Of a stretch of DNA of 32,703 nucleotides, positions 23,523 through 29,638 are shown piece by piece. The stretch spans positions 1-32,703 of the forward strand of contig DATNEW010000038.1 of NCBI GenBank assembly GCA_035606695.1. Reading direction: 5' to 3'. The position numbers were made by a program, and so were the translations under genes. How positions within the stretch are numbered: position 1 is the first letter of the stretch; every line of letters begins with the position of its first letter. This stretch comes from Gemmatimonadaceae bacterium (GTDB lineage Bacteria > Gemmatimonadota > Gemmatimonadetes > Gemmatimonadales > Gemmatimonadaceae). The notes beneath the pieces are model-generated. The model saw only the letters and a program-made list of their open reading frames with translations. It was not told where the DNA came from and did no database searches.

Positions 23523-24233
23523 TCACTTCAATCGAAACTCGAACGGCATCTGCGCCACAGCCGGTACATGACGCCCGTCAGCTTCCGCGGGCCGGAAACG
23601 AAAGCGGCTCAGCGCGTCGCGCACCGCCGCCGTGAACTGGTCGTGCGTGGACGCGATGACCTTTATAGAACTCATATCGATGCGCCCGGTCGTGTCGACG
23701 ACGAACTGCACGAGCACCGAGCCCTCGACGCCCGCGTTGCGCAGCCGCTCGGGATAGCGCGGTATCGCCGACGAAACGATCCGCATGAGCAGGTCGCGGC
23801 CGCGCCATTCGTCGATCTGCGGGCCGCCGCCGGGACTCCCACGGCCGCCGACACCATCGTAGAGCCGCGAGACATTCCCGCAGTCCGCGCACCCCGTCAC
23901 CGGCGGATTCGACGCCAGGAACAGCGCCGCGTTCGTGCCGATCGCCGGCACAAATTTGTCCGCGGGCAACTGGATGCTCGGCATCTCGAAGCCCGTCGTG
24001 TGCGGAAGCCGAGGGAGAATGTCGATCACCGCGTGATGGATGATCGGCGGCGGCGTCACGGGCGCCGCGAGCCTCACCCACCGCGGCTTGAGTAGTTCGT
24101 TTCGCGCCAGATGCCCGTGCGCCGCGGTGGCCGTGACCGCACCAATGATGGCGACATGCGCCGCGACGCTCAGCGCCGCGCTGCCGGTTCGCTTCTGCTT
24201 GCGCGCGCGCGATTCGATCAGAACTCCGAACAT
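23523..24233 (-). CDS. TonB-family protein
   Basis: The 236-residue product begins MFGVLIESRARKQKRTGSAA at ATG 24233, with AGGAGG 4 bp before it; the frame is open 23 codons further but lacks a ribosome site. One membrane span follows (LSVAAHVAIIGAVTATAAHG, about 21-40), then a proline-rich part (APVTPPPIIHHAV). The C-terminal TonB domain is IPRYPERLRNAGVEGSVLVQFVVDTTGRIDMSSIKVI...FRFRPAEADGRHVP. TonB passes the proton gradient to outer-membrane receptors; short single-TonB proteins like this may instead belong to a sensor-type group. No ExbB/ExbD gene is close by. Two cysteines (GCADCGN) lie in the linker. Confidence 0.85.
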   Translation of the reverse strand: MFGVLIESRARKQKRTGSAALSVAAHVAIIGAVTATAAHGHLARNELLKPRWVRLAAPVTPPPIIHHAVIDILPRLPHTTGFEMPSIQLPADKFVPAIGTNAALFLASNPPVTGCADCGNVSRLYDGVGGRGSPGGGPQIDEWRGRDLLMRIVSSAIPRYPERLRNAGVEGSVLVQFVVDTTGRIDMSSIKVIASTHDQFTAAVRDALSRFRFRPAEADGRHVPAVAQMPFEFRLK

Positions 24234-24412
24234 GACGCCTCCTCCGAAATGAATTCCGTGAGTGCGGGCGACGCCGATGTCGCTCCAACGCCAGCTTATC
24301 ACGCCGAGGTTGTGTGGCGGTTGCGGGCGCGTGAGCGGCCGGTGAGCCGTTCGTGAGGAGCACGCTGCGGTTCGATTAGCGAATCATGAAGACGACTCGC
24401 CGTCGGCGAATG

Positions 24413-24451
24413 CGAACGAGGCCCGGCGTCTGTGACGCCGAGCCTCGTTCG
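24413..24451 (-). terminator. Hairpin after csbD
   Basis: Bases 24413-24430 and 24434-24451 form an 18-bp inverted repeat with one mismatch around a TGT loop. It lies 30 bp past the csbD stop and just before the TonB-type promoter region. There is no T-run, so it is a likely but not certain terminator. Confidence 0.55.
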
Positions 24452-24480
24452 ATGTTCGTATTCTGGTCTCGAGTCGAGCC

Positions 24481-24675
24481 CTAGCGATCCAGGTCCTGCT
24501 CGGCCTCGCCGATCTTGCGCTGGGCTTTGCCCTCGAGGTCCTTGGCTTTGCCCTTGAGCTGCTCGCTCGTGTCGCCGGTCAGCCCGCCGACCGCGTCGCG
24601 TACGTGCCCTTCGGCCTGCTTGCCGGCGCCCTTGATCTGGTTCTCGAGACCATCGGTGTTGAGATCGTCCGCCAT
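24481..24675 (-). CDS. CsbD-family stress protein
   Basis: The 64-residue hydrophilic product reads MADDLNTDGLENQIKGAGKQAEG, then VRDAVGGLTGDTSEQLKGKA and KAQRKIGEAEQDL, which is the CsbD pattern of repeated G-K-x-K/A helices. CsbD proteins are made in stress and stationary phase; the biochemical role is not known. GGGGGAAG precedes the ATG at 24675. Its promoter region is cut off from padR by the 4-kb insertion that starts 126 bp upstream. Confidence 0.9.
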   Translation of the reverse strand: MADDLNTDGLENQIKGAGKQAEGHVRDAVGGLTGDTSEQLKGKAKDLEGKAQRKIGEAEQDLDR

Positions 24676-24790
24676 GTGCTTCCCCCTGAGTGGTTTGCTG
24701 ATCCGAGGCCAAGCGCCTCGGCGCCTCTCAAAAAGGCAATGGACGTACCCATCGGCGCGGGACTCTCGCCGGATCGATGGATCGATATTG

Positions 24791-24800
24791 CGCTACTGCC
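24791..24800. repeat. Left copy of the 10-bp direct repeat CGCTACTGCC flanking the 4-kb element
   Basis: CGCTACTGCC occurs here and at 28792-28801, exactly outside the terminal inverted repeats. This is the pattern of a target-site duplication. Confidence 0.75.
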
Positions 24801-24801
24801 G

Positions 24802-24863
24802 GCTTTGCACATAAAACCGGGCTGAGCGGCTGATTTATGGGCAGGTAGTTCGTTTTATGTGCA
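24802..24863. repeat. Left end: terminal inverted repeat and TTTATGTGCA boxes
   Basis: TGCACATAAA (minus orientation) lies at 24806-24815 in the terminal repeat. TTTATGGGCA (one change) lies at 24834-24843 and TTTATGTGCA at 24854-24863, 20 bp apart. Such spaced boxes would suit binding by a transposase or recombinase. Confidence 0.7.
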
Positions 24864-24979
24864 GAGGCCAAGCGGAGGCACGCCGCAAAGCGGCGATTGC
24901 GGTGGAAAAATCGTGTCACCCTGTCCTAGCTTAGATCTAGAGTCCCTTCAGGGCGGGGTGGTGCATGGGCGGGGTGGTA

Positions 24980-25186
24980 ATGGATACAACCGATGTGAAG
25001 TCGCCAGAGGCAGTCGAAGAAGGTCCGGTGAAAACGACGGCGCCGCAGGTTGCAACGACTCCCGCTGGCGAAATGGTTTATGAGTTGGTGCGTCCGCTCG
25101 GTGACAGCCAGCGCTCGCACGCGGCGCGCCACACTGGCGGAGCAACGGCCGCAAACGATTCGCTCATTTCCGTCAGTAACACGTAG
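24980..25186 (+). CDS. Doubtful small protein
   Basis: A 68-codon frame (MDTTDVKSPEAVEEGPVKTT...) starts after GGGGTGG near the left end of the element. The first half reads like a normal acidic protein. The second half overlaps, in antisense, the C-terminal part of the minus-strand gene at 25078-25335 and looks less natural. Only one of the two is likely real in the overlap, and I favour the other. No family recognised. Confidence 0.25.
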   Translation: MDTTDVKSPEAVEEGPVKTTAPQVATTPAGEMVYELVRPLGDSQRSHAARHTGGATAANDSLISVSNT

Positions 25187-25335
25187 CCGCAACCCGGACA
25201 CGCGAACTCAATGTTGCCGCGATCCTTCTCGTCCTTTGGCTTGAAGGTACCGACGTAGACTCTGGTTGGTTTGTCACCGATTCCGGCTACCGGCTGGAGT
25301 TCACGCCGTTCTGGCCGCACATGCGCCTCACACAT
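25078..25335 (-). CDS. Small unknown protein with a CPGCG motif
   Basis: An 85-residue frame starts at ATG 25335, 50 bp after the transposase stop on the same strand. It has a charged front (MCEAHVRPERRELQPVAGIGDK), then GTFKPKDEKDRGNIEFACPGCGYVLL and VAPPVWRAACERWL. The CPGCG pair resembles half of a zinc ribbon, with further cysteines at Cys2 and AACER. I do not recognise the family. The natural composition supports a gene. Confidence 0.5.
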   Translation of the reverse strand: MCEAHVRPERRELQPVAGIGDKPTRVYVGTFKPKDEKDRGNIEFACPGCGYVLLTEMSESFAAVAPPVWRAACERWLSPSGRTNS

Positions 25336-25384
25336 GAGAGAGTTGTAAAGCTGCGCGTTTTCCGGCCAATCCGCTAGGCTGGGG

Positions 25385-26671
25385 CTATGCAGCCGCATCG
25401 AACCCTGGCACCGACACGCCAAGTTCAAAGGTTGAGTGAACGACGCACACGATGTTGTACGCGATCACTTTGAGTAGTAGTTCGTTGATCTGCGCCGGCC
25501 GGGTCTTGCTCCGCAACGTGTCGCCGAACACGCGCTTGATCGCGGAGAACGTCGATTCGACGTTGCTCCGCGCGTGGTAGTGCGCGAGGAAGTCATCGCG
25601 ACGAAGGTTGTATAAGTGGTACAGCCAGCGCCACGCCGTGCTGTCACGCTGCGCGCCGGGATTCTGCCACACGCGCATCGCTGAAGCCTGCGCGGTCGAA
25701 CGCAACGCGATGTAGGGCGTCGCGCCCACCGCCGCAGCGAGGGCCACGTTTTTGCGCGAACCGTATGCCTTGTCGGCGACGATCTCCTTCATGTGGAAGC
25801 GTTCAGCGCCAGCGAGCACCAGCGGGCTGAATTGCGGAGCGTCATTCGCGTTCCGCTCCGTCACGCGCGCTGCGCCAATCACGTTCGTTTTCACGCCCAC
25901 GAGCGCGTGCAGTTTGATCCAATCATGCGACTCCAACTCCATGCCGCCGTACTTGCTCGTGAAGTGGCGATAGAAGTTCGTCGTTCCGAAGCCTGTCGAA
26001 TCGACGGCGAACGTCTCTTCGACGACGCCGAGCGGAAGGGCGCTCGCCGTCACGAGGTCATAGAGGATCGGAGTCAGTGCCGCGTCCTCGATGGTCTTGA
26101 GGACCGTGTTGAAGTGCCAGGGCCGACTCAGGTAGCCCGCCTCGTGAGCCTCGCGGAGATCCGTCATGAAGCGACGGCTACTCATGGTCGAGTAGACCTT
26201 GAACGTCGCGGCGAACAGCGCCTCATTGAGCGGCACGCGTGGGCGTCCGCGCGTCTGTGTCGGTGCTGGGACGTTCGCGCACAGATCGCGTAGCAAGCGG
26301 CAGAACAGCGCTTTCTCTTGCGTCTGCGCCTTGTTGTACGCGGGCCAGTTCTGCGGATAGGTGATGCGGACCTTTGCGGTCTCAGTCACCGTTTCCGTCA
26401 CGTGCACGTTGCCGTCCGTCGATTCAGTCACGGTCTGGCGCTGAATCACGAACTCGACGGCGAAACAGTGCTTGCACTTCATGCCCCGCAGCTCGTAGTC
26501 GGGGCAGGTGCAGCGCGGGCCGGTGGCGTCCATGCAGACGCGGTAGTGGCCCTTCGTGCTTTGCGACGGGACGATCCAATCGTCTCCGCGCTTTTCGATG
26601 CGCGCACGCACGGCGATTTCCTTGCCGCGCGCCTCCCGCACAACATCCAGCGTTCTCGTGTTCATGACCAA
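25385..26671 (-). CDS. DDE transposase with N-terminal SWIM zinc finger
   Basis: This 428-residue protein has a SWIM-type zinc motif at the front (CTCPDYELRGMKCKHC: Cys54, Cys56, Cys66, His68) and a DDE transposase core behind. Catalytic candidates are Asp224 (FAVDSTGFGT), Asp300 (EIVADKAYGS) and Glu372 (NVESTFSAIKRVFG), an order and spacing like IS4/IS5-type DDE_Tnp_1 enzymes. The frame is complete, with no stop or shift. Its own terminal repeats are not apparent close to the gene, so it either moves the larger 24801-28791 element or has ends I could not spot. A palindrome (26696-26721) lies just upstream and may hold its promoter or operator. Confidence 0.85.
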   Translation of the reverse strand: MVMNTRTLDVVREARGKEIAVRARIEKRGDDWIVPSQSTKGHYRVCMDATGPRCTCPDYELRGMKCKHCFAVEFVIQRQTVTESTDGNVHVTETVTETAKVRITYPQNWPAYNKAQTQEKALFCRLLRDLCANVPAPTQTRGRPRVPLNEALFAATFKVYSTMSSRRFMTDLREAHEAGYLSRPWHFNTVLKTIEDAALTPILYDLVTASALPLGVVEETFAVDSTGFGTTNFYRHFTSKYGGMELESHDWIKLHALVGVKTNVIGAARVTERNANDAPQFSPLVLAGAERFHMKEIVADKAYGSRKNVALAAAVGATPYIALRSTAQASAMRVWQNPGAQRDSTAWRWLYHLYNLRRDDFLAHYHARSNVESTFSAIKRVFGDTLRSKTRPAQINELLLKVIAYNIVCVVHSTFELGVSVPGFDAAA

Positions 26672-26672
26672 T

Positions 26673-26721
26673 GTCCGGTTTCAGTCCGGACACCAATATA
26701 CGTGAGCGCTTACGTATATTC
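26673..26721. promoter_or_regulatory. Two inverted repeats upstream of the transposase
   Basis: TGTCCGG (26673-26679)/CCGGACA (26687-26693) sits directly before the transposase ATG and could hide its ribosome site. AATATACGT (26696-26704)/ACGTATATT (26713-26721) is a perfect 9-bp inverted repeat with an 8-bp spacer and is A/T-rich, as expected of an operator or promoter. Function inferred from place only. Confidence 0.45.
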
Positions 26722-26857
26722 AACGGGCAATTTGTGCCGCACAGCGTCATCATTGGGTGCACCTTCGGTGGGCCGTCGATCCGCGAAGGTGTTGACCATC
26801 GTAGCCACCAGATGCTATGATGTGGTCAGCCCCCCGCGTTGTCGGCGGCAAAGGGTT

Positions 26858-26950
26858 TGGCGGAAGCGGAGGGAATCGCACCCCCGACCGTGTTCGAGGC
26901 ACGGTGCTTCGGTTTATCAGACCGGCGCTTTACTTCTCAGCCACGCTTCC
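26858..26950 (-). tRNA. tRNA-like gene: serine-type body with GAU (isoleucine) anticodon
   Basis: Read on the minus strand the 93 bases fold as a class II tRNA: acceptor GGAAGCG/CGCTTCC, D-stem GCT/AGC, anticodon stem CCGGT/ACCGA (first pair C-A), loop CTGATAA, a long variable arm ACCGTG/CACGGT, T-stem GGGGG/CCCTC, discriminator G and encoded CCA. The long variable arm with G at the discriminator is what seryl-tRNA synthetase uses, yet the anticodon reads GAU. The D-loop lacks the usual GG pair and the T-loop has G instead of T at position 55, so the elbow contact is weakened. It may be a decaying gene or an unusual tRNA carried by the element. Confidence 0.6.
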
Positions 26951-26964
26951 AGATTTTGACTTTT

Positions 26965-27010
26965 CAGAAACGGCCATCTCGTTCTCAGGCGGGTGGCCGT
27001 TCTGCTTTTC
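26965..27010. other. Stem-loop beside the tRNA-like gene
   Basis: CAGAAACGGCCATC and GGTGGCCGTTCTG pair almost fully around a short loop and are followed by CTTTTC. It lies just upstream of the tRNA-like gene (minus strand). It may be a weak terminator for plus-strand transcripts or a processing signal. Confidence 0.35.
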
Positions 27011-27090
27011 AGTGACTTAGCTGGTGGTATAATCCCCGAAATCGAGTTCCCCTTACGCTTGATCCGCATCGCCGATTCGATGCGCGGAAC

Positions 27091-27137
27091 AAAAAAGCGC
27101 GGGACCGCCACTCCGATTCGGAGTCGCTGTCCCGCGC
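27091..27137 (-). terminator. Intrinsic terminator of the small two-gene operon
   Basis: On the minus strand GCGCGGGAC pairs with GTCCCGCGC (27129-27137 and 27097-27105) with further pairing inside (ACTCCG/CGGAGT), followed by TTTTTT. It lies about 90 bp past the stop of the gene at 27229. Confidence 0.85.
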
Positions 27138-27228
27138 GTTCGCGGTACTCAGGATTGTGCGGGCGAGGTGGCGCCCGATACAAACTTAGGTCAGGTGGTC
27201 ACACATGATCAAACGTGACGCGTGTTTG

Positions 27229-27474
27229 TCATTTCGATTCTGGACTGTTCGTCGGGCGCACTAAGTGCTCGAATCTCGTCGTGTACGCGGCGAGATCCTC
27301 GGCCGTTGGCACGCGACCAAGCACGAGATCGTCGGCCTCAACGCCATCCGCGTCCGTCAGCGAGCGCAACTCTTCATTGAGCGCCTTGGCGCTGGGGCCG
27401 AATTGCGACCGCCATTTCAATTCGAGGCGCGCCAGCTCTGCCGCTTCTTCCGGAGTGCGTTCGATGCGCGTCAC
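27229..27474 (-). CDS. Small acidic protein, second gene of a two-gene operon
   Basis: I start at GTG 27474, which overlaps the TGA of the upstream gene (GTGA), giving 81 residues: VTRIERTPEEAAELARLELKW, then QFGPSAKALNEELRSLTDADG and a Leu/Asp-rich end. A GTG at 27501 would add nine residues. I do not recognise the family. Helical, acidic in the second half, without membrane span. The coupled start with a small basic partner is reminiscent of antitoxin/toxin pairs, but no toxin fold is visible, so this is only a suggestion. Confidence 0.6.
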   Translation of the reverse strand: MTRIERTPEEAAELARLELKWRSQFGPSAKALNEELRSLTDADGVEADDLVLGRVPTAEDLAAYTTRFEHLVRPTNSPESK

Positions 27475-27668
27475 GACGTTTCCCGCTCGCGTTTCGCCCA
27501 CCTAGCCATGACGGCCTTGCGCGCCGATTCGCTGCGCTCTTCTGGCGTCATCTTCGCCGCGCGAGCCTTGCCGCCCTTGAGACCACCCTTTCGGCCCAGC
27601 GCGACGGCGGCGGGGTCCTTTCGTTTCTTGGGCGGCGTCGCCGCCGTGCGTGAGCGCTTCGGTGTCAT
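27471..27668 (-). CDS. Small basic KGG/GGKARA-type protein
   Basis: A 65-residue product from ATG 27668: MTPKRSRTAATPPKKRKDPA, then ALGRKGGLKGGKARAAKMTPEERSE and ARKAVMARWAKRERETS. The GGKARA...MTPEERSE...ARKAVMARW pattern is common in small basic proteins of unknown role, often near mobile elements, and could bind DNA or RNA. The frame is open 25 codons further, but that stretch overlaps the lipoprotein gene. The stop overlaps the next start by 4 bp. Confidence 0.65.
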   Translation of the reverse strand: MTPKRSRTAATPPKKRKDPAAVALGRKGGLKGGKARAAKMTPEERSESARKAVMARWAKRERETS

Positions 27669-27715
27669 GGCAACAAGATGCGCGTGTGTGGCAACACTGC
27701 ACAAGCGAAAACGTG

Positions 27716-28408
27716 CTAGCGCTTGGTTGCCTCGGCCCGACACTGCGCGATGGCAACAGTCTTGTCGAATCGCACAGCGGATGATTCGTAGTGACAGTAC
27801 CGCGCGACCGCACAGGCCGACCGTGCGGCATTTGGCGCATACACTTCCGCGTCAGTTCGATCACGACTGACGATGGCCGCGTCCTGTTGCGCACATTTTG
27901 ACTCCATGGTGACGGCTCGTGGTTCGGCCGTTCCGAGACGATTCTCAGCTAGCTCACGAGTTTGGGACTCTAGCGTCGATTCCCACTTCCCGGTCGTCGA
28001 GCAGTCCACGTGCGCGTTGGTGAACATTCCAGAAACGTTGCCGCGCCACTGCGCGGTAACTCGCACGGTAGAATGAGCGCTATCCCCCCGAACCAAGACG
28101 TTGTAAACGACGCTTTCGAGAACGCCGCGTGATCCGTCGGCTGCTCGACCGCAATTGGCGAGATCGGTAGCCTCCGACAACGCGTACGGCACATTCAGCG
28201 GATCGGTCGCGATGAATCCCGAAGCGCGGTCTATGGTCTTAATCGGAATGTTATTCGCCGCGAAAATGTCGATAACGGCATTCCAGGTCTTGTTTGACGA
28301 CGCGGCAATGTCCATCGAGGGGCGTGGCGCGGCAGGCGGCGGCAAGGTTGGCACGCACGCCGTCACACACGTAGTCAATAGCGCGACGGAAAGGGAGGCG
28401 CGGCTCAT
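27716..28408 (-). CDS. Predicted lipoprotein of unknown function
   Basis: The 230-residue product starts with a lipoprotein signal (MSRASLSVALLTTCVTACVP, probable lipidated Cys18) and a proline linker. A domain NKTWNAVIDIFAANNIPIKTIDRASGFIATDPL follows, a pattern of mixed helix and strand seen in small outer-membrane lipoproteins with BamC-like folds. The second half has several cysteines (NCGRAAD, VDCSTTG, KCAQQ, SACAVARYC, AQCRAE), possibly forming disulfides. Composition is visibly less GC-rich than the core genes, in line with transfer. It is divergent from the XRE regulator, with an inverted repeat between the two starts. Confidence 0.68.
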   Translation of the reverse strand: MSRASLSVALLTTCVTACVPTLPPPAAPRPSMDIAASSNKTWNAVIDIFAANNIPIKTIDRASGFIATDPLNVPYALSEATDLANCGRAADGSRGVLESVVYNVLVRGDSAHSTVRVTAQWRGNVSGMFTNAHVDCSTTGKWESTLESQTRELAENRLGTAEPRAVTMESKCAQQDAAIVSRDRTDAEVYAPNAARSACAVARYCHYESSAVRFDKTVAIAQCRAEATKR

Positions 28409-28436
28409 CCAGCGATGTCTCCAATAGACTGTGCTC

Positions 28437-28459
28437 CCGATAGATTGTAGAGCTATCGG
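28437..28459. promoter_or_regulatory. Inverted repeat, candidate operator of the XRE regulator
   Basis: CCGATAG (28437-28443) and CTATCGG (28453-28459) are a perfect 7-bp inverted repeat, 9-bp spacer, between the divergent lipoprotein and XRE genes and 24 bp before the XRE start. Such sites are usual for small HTH repressors acting on their own promoter. Confidence 0.5.
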
Positions 28460-28482
28460 AGTCAGCCCGCCAGCGTTCGGAC

Positions 28483-28710
28483 ATGCGCTACCCCGAGGCG
28501 TTTGGCCGAACCGTGCGGCGGCTCCGCGAAGAACGACAAGTCTCTCAGGAAGCGTTCGCGGCGGACGCTGGAATCAGCCGCACCTACATGAGCGAGATCG
28601 AACGCGGCGTGACGACCGTTTCACTCGACACAATTGCGAAGCTGGCCAAGGCGCTCGACATCAGCATGGCGACGCTCATGAAATACATGGAGGACTCCGA
28701 CCGGCGGTGA
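28483..28710 (+). CDS. XRE-family HTH regulator
   Basis: The 75-residue protein is one HTH_3 domain: FGRTVRRLREERQVSQEAFA, AADAGISRTYMSEIERG (recognition helix) and VSLDTIAKLAKALDISMATLM. Nothing else is fused. It may repress its own and the lipoprotein's transcription through the inverted repeat at 28437-28459. It is the last gene before the right end of the element. Confidence 0.9.
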   Translation: MRYPEAFGRTVRRLREERQVSQEAFAADAGISRTYMSEIERGVTTVSLDTIAKLAKALDISMATLMKYMEDSDRR

Positions 28711-28739
28711 CGGCCCGGCCCGCTGGGACTCCTAGGGAC

Positions 28740-28791
28740 TTTATGTGCAGCCCGCCTGTTTTATGTGCAGACGGGCTTTTATGTGCAAAGC
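28740..28791. repeat. Right end: three TTTATGTGCA boxes and terminal inverted repeat
   Basis: TTTATGTGCA occurs at 28740-28749, 28760-28769 and 28778-28787, that is 20 and 18 bp apart. The last lies in the terminal inverted repeat 28777-28791. GCCCGCCTG and CAGACGGGC around the middle box can form a hairpin followed by TTTT, possibly stopping XRE transcripts at the border. Confidence 0.75.
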
Positions 28792-28801
28792 CGCTACTGC
28801 C
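28792..28801. repeat. Right copy of the 10-bp direct repeat CGCTACTGCC
   Basis: Identical to 24791-24800; it adjoins the right terminal inverted repeat. Read with the left copy it looks like a target-site duplication. Confidence 0.75.
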
Positions 28802-28806
28802 TCTTG

Positions 28807-28856
28807 CGAAGATATATCGCCCGTTATATCGTTGACCCAACTCCGATATATCTTCG
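28807..28856 (+). promoter_or_regulatory. PadR operator/promoter region
   Basis: CGAAGATATATCG (28807-28819) and CGATATATCTTCG (28844-28856) are a perfect 13-bp inverted repeat around a further ATATCG half site at 28826-28831, 10 bp before the padR start. PadR proteins commonly bind such A/T-rich dyads at their own promoters. Confidence 0.7.
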
Positions 28857-28865
28857 AGGTGGCAC

Positions 28866-29444
28866 ATGCACGGCGATCCGACATTCTTCGGCTTCAACTG
28901 TGACACGCGCGGCCGCTGGCGCTGGGGCGGCTTTGGCGACTGGGCGGGCGAGGGACCGCGACGCTGGCACGGCCGCGCCGCGCGGTTCTTCGAGCAGGGC
29001 GATCTCAAATACGTGATCCTGCGCCTGCTCGAGGAGAAGCCGCGGCACGGCTACGAGATCATCAAGGACCTGGAGAGTCGGTTTGGCGGGTCATACGCGC
29101 CGAGTCCGGGGACTGTCTACCCGACGTTGACGATGCTCGAGGACCTGGGCTTCGCGCGCGTGGTGCCGGAGGATGGCGGGAAAAAGATCTACGAGATCAC
29201 GGATGAGGGGCGGAAGCATCTGGCGGAGCACAGTACGACGGTGGACGACATCTTCGAGCGGATCGCGCGGTTCGTGGAGGGTTTTACGGACGAACCGATG
29301 ACCGAGCTAAACAAGTCGTTTCAGCGACTTGCTCGCGCCACCTACAAGACAGCTACGGCACATATAGCGGATAAGGATCGCATCAATCGCATTCGCGAGA
29401 TCATCCAACGTGCCGTCGACGAGATCGACGCCATCGCCAAGTAA
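28866..29444 (+). CDS. PadR-family transcriptional regulator
   Basis: The 192-residue protein has an Arg/Trp/Gly-rich front (RGRWRWGGFGDWAGEG), a PadR winged helix (DLKYVILRLLEEKPRHGYEIIKDLESRFGGSYAPSPGTVYPTLTMLEDLGFARVV) and a C-terminal helical dimer arm (FERIARFVEGFTDEPM to the end). PadR proteins mostly repress efflux or stress genes. GAGGTGG precedes the ATG. The dyad at 28807-28856 points to autoregulation. The inserted element ends about 65 bp before its start, leaving this operator intact. Confidence 0.92.
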   Translation: MHGDPTFFGFNCDTRGRWRWGGFGDWAGEGPRRWHGRAARFFEQGDLKYVILRLLEEKPRHGYEIIKDLESRFGGSYAPSPGTVYPTLTMLEDLGFARVVPEDGGKKIYEITDEGRKHLAEHSTTVDDIFERIARFVEGFTDEPMTELNKSFQRLARATYKTATAHIADKDRINRIREIIQRAVDEIDAIAK

Positions 29445-29509
29445 GCGGCTCGAAGGGCGGGAGTCGCGCGCGCCCTCCATTGCGGGCACACAAAGCGCTA
29501 GGTTCAACA

Positions 29510-29542
29510 CGGGTCGCGGAGCTCATCCGCGACCCGTTTTTT
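29510..29542 (+). terminator. Rho-independent terminator after padR
   Basis: Perfect 10-bp stem CGGGTCGCGG/CCGCGACCCG (29510-29519, 29527-29536), 7-base loop, followed by TTTTTT. Confidence 0.92.
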
Positions 29543-29638
29543 GCTTGTTCCTGCGTATCGCCGGAGCAGTAGCGGTCGTCTCTTGTCGTCTTTCCGGCAC
29601 TCATGCAATCCAGGCGGGGCGACCCCGCAGTATCCTAG

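Larger units (their letters stand above)
24801..28791. mobile_element. Inserted 4-kb element with terminal inverted repeats
   Basis: Left end GCTTTGCACATAAAA (24802-24816) and right end TTTTATGTGCAAAGC (28777-28791) are perfect 15-bp inverted repeats. The direct repeat CGCTACTGCC lies directly outside both. TTTATGTGCA boxes recur near each end. Inside are a transposase, a tRNA-like gene, small genes, a lipoprotein and an XRE regulator. Removing the element joins csbD and padR as ordinary divergent neighbours about 190 bp apart, which supports a single insertion. I cannot say if the internal transposase moves the whole unit or is a later arrival. Confidence 0.7.

Noticed and set aside
26792-26821. 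Sigma-70-like promoter TTGACC-N18-TATGAT on the plus strand
   Set aside because: No plus-strand gene follows; the bases also form part of an imperfect hairpin behind the tRNA-like gene. It could be chance.
26318-27020. Plus-strand frames across the tRNA-like gene (for example GGSGGNRTPDRVRGTVLRF)
   Set aside because: This peptide style is a well-known by-product of translating the antisense strand of tRNA genes; the tRNA fold explains the sequence.
27028-27033. Perfect TATAAT box
   Set aside because: No good -35 box at the right distance and no plus-strand gene behind it.
24806-28787. Classification of the 4-kb unit as an IS21-family element with TG...CA ends
   Set aside because: Using TGCACATAAAA as the very end leaves no direct repeat outside it, and no istA/istB genes are present; borders at 24801/28791 fit better.
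29543-29638. Riboswitch upstream of kup
   Set aside because: The gap of about 95 bp after the padR terminator is too short for a ydaO-type c-di-AMP riboswitch and shows only a small GC hairpin.
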